Assembly (NCBI GenBank): GCA_012295275.1
Contig: CM022669.1
Location: 7,206,989 to 7,270,988 of the forward strand
Direction: 5' to 3'
Source: Chrysomallon squamiferum
Lineage: Eukaryota; Mollusca; Gastropoda; Neomphalida; Peltospiridae
DNA length: 64,000 nt
Part shown: positions 1 through 17,047 of the stretch, piece by piece
How the letters are laid out: every line of letters starts with the position of its first letter
Numbering within the stretch: position 1 is the first letter of the stretch
The notes under the pieces: model-generated
Seen by the model: only the letters and a program-made list of their open reading frames with translations
The model's database searches: none
Told to the model about the DNA's origin: nothing
Position numbers and translations under genes: made by a program

Positions 1-461
1 ATTAGTTAATTGATCATTTCACTATTTTTCTTTCTTTTCTATTGTGTGCTCAAGTTGCAAAGATCAAATGTACATGACAAGCTGGATATATTTTAATAAA
101 AAATTTATATAACAATAAAGTAACAAGACAAACTGTTGCTTGACTATCAACAGTATTTATATTAGCAACTGATTTATATAAAATAAGAAATAAAAACATG
201 GTTTTGGTGTGAATGTAGAGCCAAGACAAGTGAAAATGAAGATGTACAGCTATCAAAAAATATATCATTTATAAAGTAATTCTTTGCATTTCATACACTG
301 AACTCATGTTAGTCTGATTTGCAAATATGTTATTATATCAAATCATAAACTTTCAACAAACAAAAAAGCAAAAACAAACAAAAAACAACTTTGATGCACT
401 TTTAGACTACACTCATTATTACAAATAATAAACATCTGAAGTAAGAACAAAATAGACAAAC

Positions 462-3776
<3,315 letters not shown>

Positions 3777-3804
3777 TAAATATAAAATATTTTGCAACCA
3801 AACT

Positions 3805-5160
3805 TTGCAGAAATGCCAATAAATGATAATAATTATATAAGAAGATTATTATGCACTACATTAATCAAAGATATGTACAACTGAAAAAGACGCATCTGTT
3901 TATTTACATAATCTCCATTGACAACCGAAAGAGTTAACTCCCTTTTAATAATTTGTAATATTACGGAGATTGCCGAAAATTGATAAATAAATCAATAATT
4001 CGGTACACATAAACAAACTTTATTATATAATTATTTAATCATAAAATTATCTAACGTAATATTACAAATCTTTTAAAGTAAACCAGCAGTTTGAATACAG
4101 ATCTTATCAGCAGCACCTATAGTGAATTTATTGCTACGATTTTATTTTTGCTGCTAGTGCCAAGTATTACAAAATATTGAACATTTTCCTTTTTTCAGAC
4201 CCCTTCTGAAAAGACGACGACGACATTATGAGAGACAAGTCGCTGTTCTTCTAATGAATTTAAGAAGAAAAAAGGAGGTCTATTCAAGACAGACCATGCA
4301 GACCATTAGTCCAGCTTTGTATTCGTATCAGTTTTCAAGCATTTAGTTTTTTAGCACCAGTTTAGTTTATCAACATCAAATAAACTGACAGCTCCTTCGG
4401 TACTTATTTTTCTCAAATGAATGAAGCACATTTTGATATTCCTAGAAGTCAAAGTCATCCAAAGCCCATACCAGGTCAATGAAAACACCATGAAAATAAT
4501 AATGGTAAAAGTAGTAGTAATTCATTGTCATATGTTGACAACAGCAAATTTTTATTTTCAAATTAAATTAGTTTAACTAAATTTAATGATTCTGAATGTA
4601 CAGCCACTATTCACTTGAACAACAAGAACAAATGTTAATTTCTTAATAATAAATTTAATTTCTTCAATGAAAAATATGTACAGAGATCAGTTACACAAGA
4701 ACAAAATATTACATGCATCAATGCAGACCTTTATTATCTTAAACTGTCTGAATTTCCACCTTAAATCTCAGTACATACAAATATGATACATACAAATATG
4801 ATTAGACCAGCTTTATTTTAATAAAGAACATTCTATAAAGACCTGAAATAAATCCACATGTGCAACCAACCCTTAACAAATGGCAATGTCATTGCAGACT
4901 GTTTTGTTTTTATTCTAGAAAATTAAAATGGAGACTGCTGCACGTTTTAATTCTCCTTGGCAATGTTTCTGCCAAAGACAAGATTCAGTTTCTCAATCCA
5001 GAACTTAAAACATTCCAGAGCAAAACTGTCATTGAACATGGTATCGACATGATTTTTCTAAATTTGTTTTTCTATTTATGTTTTATCCTCAGATATTGTA
5101 CTGATCATTTTGCAGACTATTTGGATAATGTAAACTAAATTAAATATTAAACACTATAAC
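3805..5160. repeat. Upstream block of copy A (conserved in all four units)
   Basis: The sequence upstream of copy A has counterparts at 11381-12740 (B), 19905-21170 (C) and 34975-36325 (D). It contains AGAGTTAACTCCCTT and TACGGAGATT near its gene-proximal end and TCATCCAAAGCCCATACCAG further out. The similarity in four copies may only reflect duplication, but the block stops abruptly in D at about 36325. I cannot tell whether it is regulatory DNA or an old mobile element. Confidence 0.6.
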
Positions 5161-6473
5161 ACATTTTATTTAATGATGCAACATTGTTGTTATGTTTTAA
5201 CATTAAAACATAAAGTTCATTTCAATTTCCAAACAATTTATTTCGTTTCAAAAATTGCTACAAACAAAACTGACGCACGCTCCCGGTGACTTCATATAAT
5301 AATGTCCCCTCTTCCGGTTCCCTTAAACATCGTAAACTGTAACAATGTTAACTATAACACCATTTAAATACAACAATTGTATTCAGCTATATAACACATT
5401 TTATTTATGATCGTATAGTTTTGGACATATAGTTCAGAACAACCCAGATAACAAGAGATAATTTGAAACTGCCAATCTACTTTTATTTCTACATGTATAC
5501 ACTAATAGTCATGCTCGTCACAAACTTTATAATACTTTTTGCCACCAATTTTAGTCTTTTTACATTATTATTCTTTGTAGTGATAGTAACTTGAGATGTT
5601 TAATAATGTTTATTCAGAGGATTAGATAATAAATGCACAATGAACACTGATTTTGTACAAGAACATTAACTTGAGGTGTTTGATAAATGCACAATCTACA
5701 CTCTGAGTTTAGATGAAGATCCTGCAACAAAGAAGAAAGCATTGGCAACACACACAAGTTACTTATCTTGGACATATTAAGAACTACTGTTAATTAGAAA
5801 CTGTAATTTTCTTTTGTACTGTTTATATTTTGATGTAGAACTAAATGTGTTTGCATATTTTTATTTTGTTTCCAATGGATGCAATTTATATTTTGAAAAT
5901 TAATCTAATGAGAATTAAGGATCAAGTTGAAATTTTTATACTAAACATGTGATTATTGCACAAAAAAAAAAAAAAAAAATGGTCTAAACTTACCAATCGT
6001 TTACACACAGAGTGTATATTTGCTTATGGAGATTTATTAGTCTCATTGTTGTCAGTTATTTGGCACATTATTACATTATAATAAATGAAATAATTATTTT
6101 AAGTTATGTATTGATTTCAGTTTGTTATTTCCAACAAGAAAGAATGAATTTTTATGTGTTTTGATATGTAAACAAATTTTGAAAATCACCTTTTTGTTTA
6201 TTTAATAACAATAAAATACAAGCCAGTCATAATTATATATTACTAGTCATTTACAGATTTGGGTTATATAGTTAAATGGGACCACAGTTCTTTGTCAGAA
6301 GTGCAATATTATGATTTTGTTTTTATCTTTTTGCATTTATATTAATAGCATTTTATTAACATGTGCAAGATTTCTGTTGTTAATATCTGGATAGCATAAT
6401 AATAACAAAATGTTTAGCTTATTGAGTGTACATAATAATGAATTTTAAGTTGTTGTAATTTAGGTCTGTGAAC
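5161..6473. repeat. Outer spacer of unit A
   Basis: Non-coding spacer with counterparts at 12741-14039 and 21171-22295 but none in unit D. AT-rich, with no supported gene. It lies between the upstream block and the unit junction. Confidence 0.5.
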
Positions 6474-6474
6474 A
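6473..6474. other. Unit junction between copies A and B
   Basis: Upstream-type sequence ending GGTCTGTGAAC is joined to intron-type sequence ACAAAATAAAATATAA. The same junction recurs at 14039/14040. At 22295 the upstream-type sequence instead continues into unique DNA (TTGTGGATATT). The intron-type side matches copy D near 29140, where it is preceded by GCAAAC. The overlap AAC is shared by both sides. Confidence 0.75.
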
Positions 6475-7407
6475 CAAAATAAAATATAACTATATGCATT
6501 TATGAAAGGTTTCATATTACACCTTGTTCCTTTACATAAAACTGGAGAGAAGAACAGGAGTTATCCATATTGAGTTGTTAAATACAGTGTGTCTGTGTGT
6601 GTGTCTGTTTTCTTCTGTATATGTTGTTCCTTTACTGGACTAAAAAAATTGTAAGATTTTATTTTTAACAAGTAAATCATAATTTTAATTTATCTTTTAA
6701 CCCTTGTTTTTTTTCTTTCTTTTTTGTTGTGAGCTCATGTCACAAAGATAATATGTACAAGACAAGTTGGATATATTTTAGTAACAAAATGTATTAAAAA
6801 AAGTATGAAAAAAATAAAATAAAATAAGAAACAGTTTCTTGACTATCAACAATATTTATATTAGCAACTGATTTATATAAAATAAAAAACCAAACATTGT
6901 GGGTCTTTTTAATGGAGAAACAAGACAGGTGAAAACAAAGATGTACAACTATTAACAAAATATATCATATACAAAGTAATTCTTTACATTTAAACACTGA
7001 ACTTATTAGTTTCAAATGTAAATATGTTATTATAAAATACTGCAAACTGAACACCTTCAATTATAAGGGAATTTAAAAATAAAATTCATCAAAGAAAAAT
7101 AAAACCAAAAATTTCTCATTTAGAAAGTAATTCTTTGCATTTCACACATTCAGCTAATGTTAGTTTAAGATATAAATATGTTATTATAAAATACTGTAAG
7201 ATGAACTCCTCTGATTACAAAAAAAATTTACACACTTAATTCAACATATTCCTTAATGATGTTGTCTCATTTTTATAAAGTACAGCTAATGTATTTAGAA
7301 GTAATTTTTGATTGTGTGTGTGTCTATCTCTGTCTATCTGTCTATATAATATATATATATATATGTGTGTGGATGTTGTCTTGTGTATGTGTTCTTTCTT
7401 TACTTAC

Positions 7408-9430
7408 TTTGTCTGTTCTTCTGCATCACTTGCAGAAGCTTCTTCAGTACTGTAAGCACACACAAAATAAAATATAATTATATGCATTTATGAAATGTTT
7501 CATATTACACCTTATTCCTTTACATAAAACTGGAGATAAGAACAAGAGTTACCCACCTTGATTCTTTATGTACAATGTGTATGCATGTGTTTGAGTGTCT
7601 GTGAGTTTGTGTTTGTGTGTGTGTTCTCTTGTATATATTTTGGAGTGATAAAAATTGTAATAATTCATTGAAAAAAGCAAAAACTAAAAAAAACGATATT
7701 TTAATAAAAAATGTATATAACAATATAGTAACAAGACAAACTGTTGCTTGACTATCAACAGTATTTATATTAGCAACTGATTTCTATAAAATAAGAAATG
7801 AAAACATGTTTTGGTTTCAATGGAGAGCTAAGACAAGTGAAAATGAAGATGTACAGCTATCAAAAAATATATCATTTATAAAGTAATTCTTTGCATTTCA
7901 TACACTGAACTCATGTTAGTTTGAGTTGTAAATATGTTATTATATCAAATCATAAACTTTCAACAAATAAAAAGCAAAAACAAACAAAAACAACTTTGAT
8001 GCACTTTTAAAACTACACTCATTATTACAAATAATAAACATCTGAAGTAAGAACAAAATAGACAAACCTTTGTTTTTTATTTCTACTGCTGGTGAGAGTT
8101 GATGGATCACATAGTTTTAACATATAACCACTGCTCGAATTCTGACCAAGAAATGAGAATTATTCAAAAAATTAACCACATACTAGAATAGTGAAAAAAC
8201 ATTTGGAAATTAAATAACAATTAATATACTTGTTTTCATACATTTCAAAATTACAATTTCAATTAATTTAAAATAATATATTTTATTTACTCTGCACGTT
8301 TTTGTTTGTTTGTTGTTCGAAGCTTTATCATAGCTTTATCATATTTATATGTGACTGTACACATCTGCTTTCCAAATTCTAGAGGCATATATTTTGAAAT
8401 TTATTATGACCAATTTTATTACTTAGCAGTGTTCGTGAAAGGGATGGTGGGAATCGGCGTAGCTGGTGCAAGTTAAATGAAGGGATGCTACAGAAAATGT
8501 TCAGGTTACAAGTACTGTGAACAATATTCAAATTACTTGTTTGTCAAAAATACTCCTATAAATAATTGCATCAAATGCATTAACTATTAACAAGTTTATG
8601 TTACTAGCAATTAAATAAAATCAAAGTGTCTGTTCAATTTATTATGCAAAACGAAGTTCACTAGATAAACGGTTAGCAGATATTGCTGCCATTGCTGACA
8701 AATGGCAGGTGAACTGGTCTTAAGCTGTAAGGTATGGCATGTAGTGAGACCTCTGCTTAGAGTATTCAATTAGTAAGAAAACTGGAAACTAGTACTGACT
8801 GATAATAAAGTAATTTACTCCAAAACCAAAATAGCTATCAATACTTTAGTCACCTTATTTCTACTTCCTTGTATAAAATTATTACTATAAAACAGAAATC
8901 TATACATCACTGCATTCTAAAAACTTGTTATTACCATTAGAAAAGGTTGCAACTGCTGTATAATTACTTCCAATTATACAAAACATGCTTATGAATTTTG
9001 TTTACAATACTGTATTAATAGCTGTATTAATTTATGTGTAAAATACAAAAAATGTCTAAAATAAATAATTACCGTGGTGACCGTATCTGACTGTTTAATT
9101 ACACGTCTTAACTTCTGGTAAATGCGTTCGTAAACAGAGCTGTACTGAGAACAAATATCTTTGGTTTTAGGAGCAAGATTAAGAGCTCGTTTGTAATAAC
9201 CTTCTGCATTTTCAAAATCCTTCTGCTTTTCTTCCACAGAGCCAAGATTTTCTAGAGCTTGAACCGTTGAGTTAAGATCACCTAAAATTTAAAGAGATTA
9301 AAAACAATCAGAATTAATTTATTATTAAATAAAAATTATATTTTAGTTTAAACAAAACTGAAAACAAGTGTTTTAAACCTAACAGTTAAATATAAAATGG
9401 CAAAAACAGTCATTGTTGGAATGGGTTTTA

Positions 9431-9472
<42 letters not shown>

Positions 9473-10558
9473 TATTACAAAACAAATAATAAATAGACAT
9501 CCATGCAAAAAGGTCATTAACTGTTATTCATCATTTTAGCACTAGTAGTTTAGTTTGTAAATCTGTAGTATTCAAATAGTTAGTATTATAAAACCAACAC
9601 ACACACACACAAACACACACACACAAATGCACTATATTAAATGAACTTATACTTTAATTAAATGACATACGACTGTTCCTGGCTGCCCAAAGAGCATGTA
9701 AAAAAGCTTCTTTAGCATTTTCTATCTGTCCCAGCTGACTGTATGCATAGCCCTGATTAAGAAAGCAATGACCTTGATTCTGCATATTTTTTAATTTTGC
9801 TAAAAATAAAAAGAACCATACAAACATTGAAATATAAATAAATAAATAGTGTGTAATAAATGAAAAACATTCAGTAGTATAAAATTCATCACCTACCTTC
9901 TGTAAATAAATGATACATATTCTGTGGTTTTCACATATATGTTACTCAGATTCAGTATTATTCACGTTTCCAGCTGCAGTTTTATTATACAGTAGACCTT
10001 CAATTAATGGACTAATAGTAGTGTTTGTTATTTCTGAAGTTTGTTAAATCACAAATGTTTTAAAATGATAAGACTGCAAAATTGTAACTCTTTAATCACT
10101 TAATTCTAACAATGTGAAAAAAAAATGGTCAGGCTGAGCATGATATGATATATGATAACATATTGAGAAATGCATGGGTGCATCATATCGGTTATTGATG
10201 GCACTGAGTCTTCCAGAGGAATACAAGAGGGTTTACATAAACTAAGTAACTTGCATTCAAAATTCTTTATAAAAATTATTCTTGATGTTTTGCATTTATC
10301 AAAATGTTTATCATCTGACATGTGTTGTGCAGTACATACCAAATATTTCAGCAGCACATCTCTCAAGTCCAATAGCTTCATCACATTTGTTCAGGTAACA
10401 TTTGACAACTCCACTGTTTTGATTAAGTGCTGCTCTAACCTTAGATGGGTCTTGGGAAATCACCTCTAAACCTCGGGTAAAACAGTCATCTGCTTTGTCC
10501 ACATCATTTCTTCGTACATAAAACAGACCCAGGCTGTTGTACATATTAGCTGTTTGTT

Positions 10559-10602
<44 letters not shown>

Positions 10603-11352
10603 ACAATAACTACAACAACAACAATACAAAGTAATCAAAATAATAGCAGCAATATCAAAATACTATTATTAATAATTTAATAGCTATATATTATAATTAT
10701 ATTTATGCATGTTAAATGGTTATACATTTTTAATGATTTTATTTTATTTTATTTTATTTATTTATTTATTTATTTCCGTCATTTTATTATGTCTTAGATT
10801 CGCATTTACATTCCTGCTGGAATTTTAATAGGCCTATATATCATATATAAATATGAATTAGATTTTTACTTACTTACATATAGAAATTGTCTCATTGTTA
10901 ATTGAATTATTAACAACATAATCATATGTTTACATTATTATTATTATTATTATAAAATATACGTTTTGCATCAATTCGATTCGTTTTCACAACTTACCCA
11001 AAGTGGATGGCAAAATATTGTTCTTATGTTTCAAAAGAGCTGCATAACAGAAGTCTCCATCGACTTGATTATCGTTACCATTGTTGTCTGCTTCATCACA
11101 CTCTACCAAATATTCTAACAAAGTACTGATACATTTTTCATAATTTGCCATTTTTTCGTAAGCTGACGAAAGTTTCTTTAGCCATTGTACATTCGACTGG
11201 GAGTCGGTTCTTGTCAGATCGACCAATCTCTTCAATACGTAGACTTCGTTTTCAGCTGCCGTTTTATCTTTGCTGTATGCTTGGTAGGCTTTTTCGAAAT
11301 ATCTTAGCACCTGATCGTCACAACCCTTCTTTTCGGAAGTTTCTTTAGCCAT
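7408..11352 (-). pseudogene. TTC24-like copy B: 5'-deleted recombinant copy
   Basis: Exons are 10998 to about 11335 (rest of exon 1), 10340-10549, 9671-9799, 9073-9281, 8068-8141 and 7408-7449. All remain open and in phase. A deletion removed the ancestral start and the first 127 or so codons. A new ATG at 11352 would give MAKETSEKKGCDDQV. From the left end up to 11307 the copy is almost identical to copy C. From 11336 rightwards it is almost identical to the flank of copy A. The 3' tail exons are missing. It is most likely a pseudogene unless transcription starts in the remaining upstream DNA. Confidence 0.72.
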
Positions 11353-11380
11353 TAAATATAAAATATTTTGCAACCAAACT

Positions 11381-12740
11381 TTGCAGAAATGCCAATAAAT
11401 GATAATAATTATATAAGAAGATTATTATGCACTACATTAATCAAAGATATGTACAACTGAAAAAGACGCATCTGTTTATTTACATAATCTCCATTGACAA
11501 CCGAAAGAGTTAACTCCCTTTTAATAATTTGTAATATTACGGAGATTGCCGAAAATTGATAAATAAATCAATAATTCGGTACACATAAACAAACTTTATT
11601 ATATAATTATTTAATCATAAAATTATCTAACGTAATATTACAAATCTTTTAAAGTAAACCAGCAGTTTGAATACAGATCTTATCAGCATCACCTATAGTG
11701 AATTTATTGCTACGATTTTATTTTGCTGCTAGTGCCAAGTATTACAAAATATTGAACATTTTCCTTTTTTCAGACCCCTTCTGAAAAGACGACGACGACA
11801 TTATGAGAGACAAGTCGCTGTTCTTCTAATGAATTTAAGAAGAAAAAAGGAGGTCTATTCAAGACAGACCATGCAGACCATTAGTCCAGCTTTGTATTCG
11901 TATCAGTTTTCAAGCATTTAGTTTTTTAGCACCAGTTTAGTTTATCAACATCAAATAAACTGACAGCTCCTTCGGTACTTATTTTTCTCAAATGAATGAA
12001 GCACATTTTGATATTCCTAGAAGTCAAAGTCATCCAAAGCCCATACCAGGTCAATGAAAACACCATGAAAATAATAATGGTAAAAGTAGTAGTAATTCAT
12101 TGTCATATGTTGACAACAGCAAATTTTTATTTTCAAATTAAATTAGTTTAACTAAATTTAATGATTCTGAATGTACAGCCACTATTCACTTGAACAACAA
12201 GAACAAATGTTAATTTCTTAATAATAAATTTAATTTCTTCAATGAAAAATATGTACAGAGATCAGTTACACAAGAACAAAATATTACATGCATCAATGCA
12301 GACCTTTATTATCTTAAACTGTCTGAATTTCCACCTTAAATCTCAGTACATACAAATATGATACATACAAATATGATTAGACCAGCTTTATTTTAATAAA
12401 GAACATTCTATAAAGACCTGAAATAAATCCACATGTGCAACCAACCCTTAACAAATGGCAATGTCATTGCAGACTGTTTTGTTTTTATTCTAGAAAATTA
12501 AAATGGAGACTGCTGCACGTTTTAATTCTCCTTGGCAATGTTTCTGCCAAAGACAAGATTCAGTTTCTCAATCCAGAACTTAAAACATTCCAGAGCAAAA
12601 CTGTCATTGAACATGGTATCGACATGATTTTTCTAAATTTGTTTTTCTATTTATGTTTTATCCTCAGATATTGTACTGATCATTTTGCAGACTATTTGGA
12701 TAATGTAAACTAAATTAAATATTAAACACTATAACACATT
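11381..12740. repeat. Upstream block of copy B
   Basis: Nearly identical to the block at 3805-5160, as expected from the recent 7.57-kb duplication. Confidence 0.65.
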
Positions 12741-14039
12741 TTATTTAATGATGCAACATTGTTGTTATGTTTTAACATTAAAACATAAAGTTCATTTCAA
12801 TTTCAAACAATTTATTTCGTTTCAAAATTGCTACAAACAAAACTGACGCACGCTCCCGGTGACTTCATATAATAATGTCCCCTCTTCCGGTTCCCTTAAA
12901 CATCGTAAACTGTAACAATGTTAACTATAACACCATTTAAATACAACAATTGTATTCAGCTATATAACACATTTTATTTATGATCGTATAGTTTTGGACA
13001 TATAGTTCAGAACAACCCAGATAACAAGAGATAATTTGAAACTGCCAATCTACTTTTATTTCTACATGTATACACTAATAGTCATGCTCGTCACAAACTT
13101 TATAATAATTTTTTGCCACCAATTTTAGTCTTTTTACATTATTATTCTTTGTAGTGATAGTAACTTGAGATGTTTAATAATGTTTATTCAGAGGATTAGA
13201 TAATAAATGCACAATGAACACTGATTTTGTACAAGAACATTAACTTGAGGTGTTTGATAAATGCACAATCTACACTCTGAGTTTAGATGAAGATCCTGCA
13301 ACAAAGAAGAAAGCATTGGCAACACACACAAGTTACTTATCTTGGACATATTAAGAACTACTGTTAATTAGAAACTGTAATTTTCTTTTGTACTGTTTAT
13401 ATTTTGATGTAGAACTAAATGTGTTTGCATATTTTTATTTTGTTTCCAATGGATGCAATTTATATTTTGAAAATTAATCTAATGAGAATTAAGGATCAAG
13501 TTGAAATTTTTATACTAAACATGTGATTATTGCACAAAAAAAAAAATGGTCTAAACTTACCAATCGTTTACACAGAGTGTATATTTGCTTATGGAGATTT
13601 ATTAGTCTCATTGTTGTCAGTTATTTGGCACATTATTACATTATAATAAATGAAATAATTATTTTAAGTTATGTATTGATTTCAGTTTGTTATTTCCAAC
13701 AAGAAAGAATGAATTTTTATGTGTTTTGATATGTAAACAAATTTTGAAAATCACCTTTTTTGTTTATTTAATAACAATAAAATACAAGCCAGTCATAATT
13801 ATATATTACTAGTCATTTACAGATTTGGGTTATATAGTTAAATGGGACCACAGTTCTTTGTCAGAAGTGCAATATTATGATTTTGTTTTTATCTTTTTGC
13901 ATTTATATTAATAGCATTTTATTAACATGTGCAAGATTTCTGTTGTTAATATCTGGATAGCATAATAATAACAAAATGTTTAGCTTATTGAGTGTACATA
14001 ATAATGAATTTTAAGTTGTTGTAATTTAGGTCTGTGAAC
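12741..14039. repeat. Outer spacer of unit B
   Basis: Near-identical counterpart of the unit A spacer. The only open frames are short and AT-rich and are not supported as genes. Confidence 0.5.
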
Positions 14040-14040
14040 A
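14039..14040. other. Unit junction between copies B and C
   Basis: This is the same fusion of upstream-type to intron-type sequence as at 6473/6474, 7566 bp away. It shows that each repeat unit starts just upstream of the small exon 6b position and ends about 3 kb upstream of the gene start. Confidence 0.75.
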
Positions 14041-14976
14041 CAAAATAAAATATAACTATATGCATTTATGAAAGGTTTCATATTACACCTTGTTCCTTTA
14101 CATAAAACTGGAGAGAAGAACAGGAGTTATCCATATTGAGTTGTTAAATACAGTGTGTCTGTGTGTGTGTCTGTTTTCTTCTGTATATGTTGTTCCTTTA
14201 CTGGACTAAAAAAAATTGTAAGATTTTATTTTTAACAAGTAAATCATAATTTTAATTTATCTTTTAACCCTTGTTTTTTTTCTTTCTTTTTTGTTGTGAG
14301 CTCATGTCACAAAGATAATATGTACAAGACAAGTTGGATATATTTTAGTAACAAAATGTATTAAAAAAAGTATGAAAAAAATAAAATAAAATAAGAAACA
14401 GTTTCTTGACTATCAACAATATTTATATTAGCAACTGATTTATATAAAATAAAAAACCAAACATTGTGGGTCTTTTTAATGGAGAAACAAGACAGGTGAA
14501 AACAAAGATGTACAACTATTAACAAAATATATCATATACAAAGTAATTCTTTACATTTAAACACTGAACTTATTAGTTTCAAATGTAAATATGTTATTAT
14601 AAAATACTGCAAACTGAACACCTTCAATTATAAGGGAATTTAAAAAATAAAATTCATCAAAGAAAAATAAAAACCAAAAATTTCTCATTTAGAAAGTAAT
14701 TCTTTGCATTTCACACATTCAGCTAATGTTAGTTTAAGATATAAATATGTTATTATAAAATACTGTAAGATGAACTCCTCTGATTACAAAAAAAATTTAC
14801 ACACTTAATTCAACATATTCCTTAATGATGTTGTCTCATTTTTATAAAGTACAGCTAATGTATTTAGAAGTAATTTTTGATTGTGTGTGTGTCTATCTCT
14901 GTCTATCTGTCTATATAATATATATATATATATGTGTGTGGATGTTGTCTTGTGTATGTGTTCTTTCTTTACTTAC

Positions 14977-17002
14977 TTTGTCTGTTCTTCTGCATCACTT
15001 GCAGAAGCTTCTTCAGTACTGTAAGCACACACAAAATAAAATATAATTATATGCATTTATGAAATGTTTCATATTACACCTTATTCCTTTACATAAAACT
15101 GGAGATAAGAACAAGAGTTACCCACCTTGATTCTTTATGTACAATGTGTATGCATGTGTTTGAGTGTCTGTGAGTTTGTGTTTGTGTGTGTGTTCTCTTG
15201 TATATATTTTGGAGTGATAAAAATTGTAATAATTCATTGAAAAAAGCAAAAACTAAAAAAAACGATATTTTAATAAAAAATGTATATAACAATATAGTAA
15301 CAAGACAAACTGTTGCTTGACTATCAACAGTATTTATATTAGCAACTGATTTCTATAAAATAAGAAATGAAAACATGTTTTGGTTTCAATGGAGAGCTAA
15401 GACAAGTGAAAATGAAGATGTACAGCTATCAAAAAATATATCATTTATAAAGAAATTCTTTGCATTTCATACACTGAACTCATGTTAGTTTGAGTTGTAA
15501 ATATGTTATTATATCAAATCATAAACTTTCAACAAATAAAAAAGCAAAAACAAACAAAAAACAACTTTGATGCACTTTTAAAACTACACTCATTATTACA
15601 AATAATAAACATCTGAAGTAAGAACAAAATAGACAAACCTTTGTTTTTTATTTCTACTGCTGGTGAGAGTTGATGGATCACATAGTTTTAACATATAACC
15701 ACTGCTCGAATTCTGACCAAGAAATGAGAATTATTCAAAAAATTAACCACATACTAGAATAGTGAAAAAACATTTGGAAATTAAATAACAATTAATATAC
15801 TTGTTTTCATACATTTCAAAATTACAATTTCAATTAATTTAAAATAATATATTTTATTTACTCTGCACGTTTTTGTTTGTTTGTTGTTCGAAGCTTTATC
15901 ATAGCTTTATCATATTTATATGTGACTGTACACATCTGCTTTCCAAATTCTAGAGGCATATATTTTGAAATTTATTATGACCAATTTTATTACTTAGCAG
16001 TGTTCGTGAAAGGGATGGTGGGGGGAATGTAGCTGGTGCAAGTTAAATGAAGGGATGCTACAGAAAATGTTCAGGTTACAAGTACTGTGAACAATATTCA
16101 AATTACTTGTTTGTCAAAAATACTCCTATAAATAATTGCATCAAATGCATTAACTATTAACAAGTTTATGTTACTAGCAATTAAATAAAATCAAAGTGTC
16201 TGTTCAATTTATTATGCAAAACGAAGTTCACTAGATAAACGGTTAGCAGATATTGCTGCCATTGCTGACAAATGGCAGGTGAACTGGTCTTAAGCTGTAA
16301 GGTATGGCATGTAGTGAGACCTCTGCTTAGAGTATTCAATTAGTAAGAAAACTGGAAACTAGTACTGACTGATAATAAAGTAATTTACTCCAAAACCAAA
16401 ATAGCTATCAATACTTTAGTCACCTTATTTCTACTTCCTTGTATAAAATTATTACTATAAAACAGAAATCTATACATCACTGCATTCTAAAAACTTGTTA
16501 TTACCATTAGAAAAGGTTGCAACTGCTGTATAATTACTTCCAATTATACAAAACATGCTTATGAATTTTGTTTACAATACTGTATTAATAGCTGTATTAA
16601 TTTATGTGTAAAATACAAAAAATGTCTAAAATAAATAATTACCGTGGTGACCGTATCTGACTGTTTAATTACACGTCTTAACTTCTGGTAAATGCGTTCG
16701 TAAAAACAGAGCTGTACTGAGAACAAATATCTTTGGTTTTAGGAGCAAGATTAAGAGCTCGTTTGTAATAACCTTCTGCATTTTCAAAATCCTTCTGCTT
16801 TTCTTCCACAGAGCCAAGATTTTCTAGAGCTTGAACCGTTGAGTTAAGATCACCTAAAATTTAAAGAGATTAAAAACAATCAGAATTAATTTATTATTAA
16901 ATAAAAATTATATTTTAGTTTAAACAAAACTGAAAACAAGTGTTTTAAACCTAACAGTTAAATATAAAATGGCAAAAACAGTCATTGTTGGAATGGGTTT
17001 TA

Positions 17003-17047
<45 letters not shown>

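Noticed and set aside
3777-3797. Start of copies A and B at the codon giving MQNILYL
   Set aside because: That codon is TTG on the minus strand. The first ATG is seven codons later (3776 in A, 11352 in B).
4860-5138. A 92-codon plus-strand frame repeated at 12435-12713 and 20871-21149
   Set aside because: It is kept only because the units are recent duplicates. The start does not survive in the older unit D (near 36081), substitutions in C are mostly amino-acid changing, and it resembles no family I know.
7256-7477. Plus-strand frames LSHFYKVQLMYLEV... near 7256, 14825, 28965 and 29923
   Set aside because: They cover TG/TA-rich intron sequence and the reverse complement of the small exons; similarity among them comes from tandem duplication.
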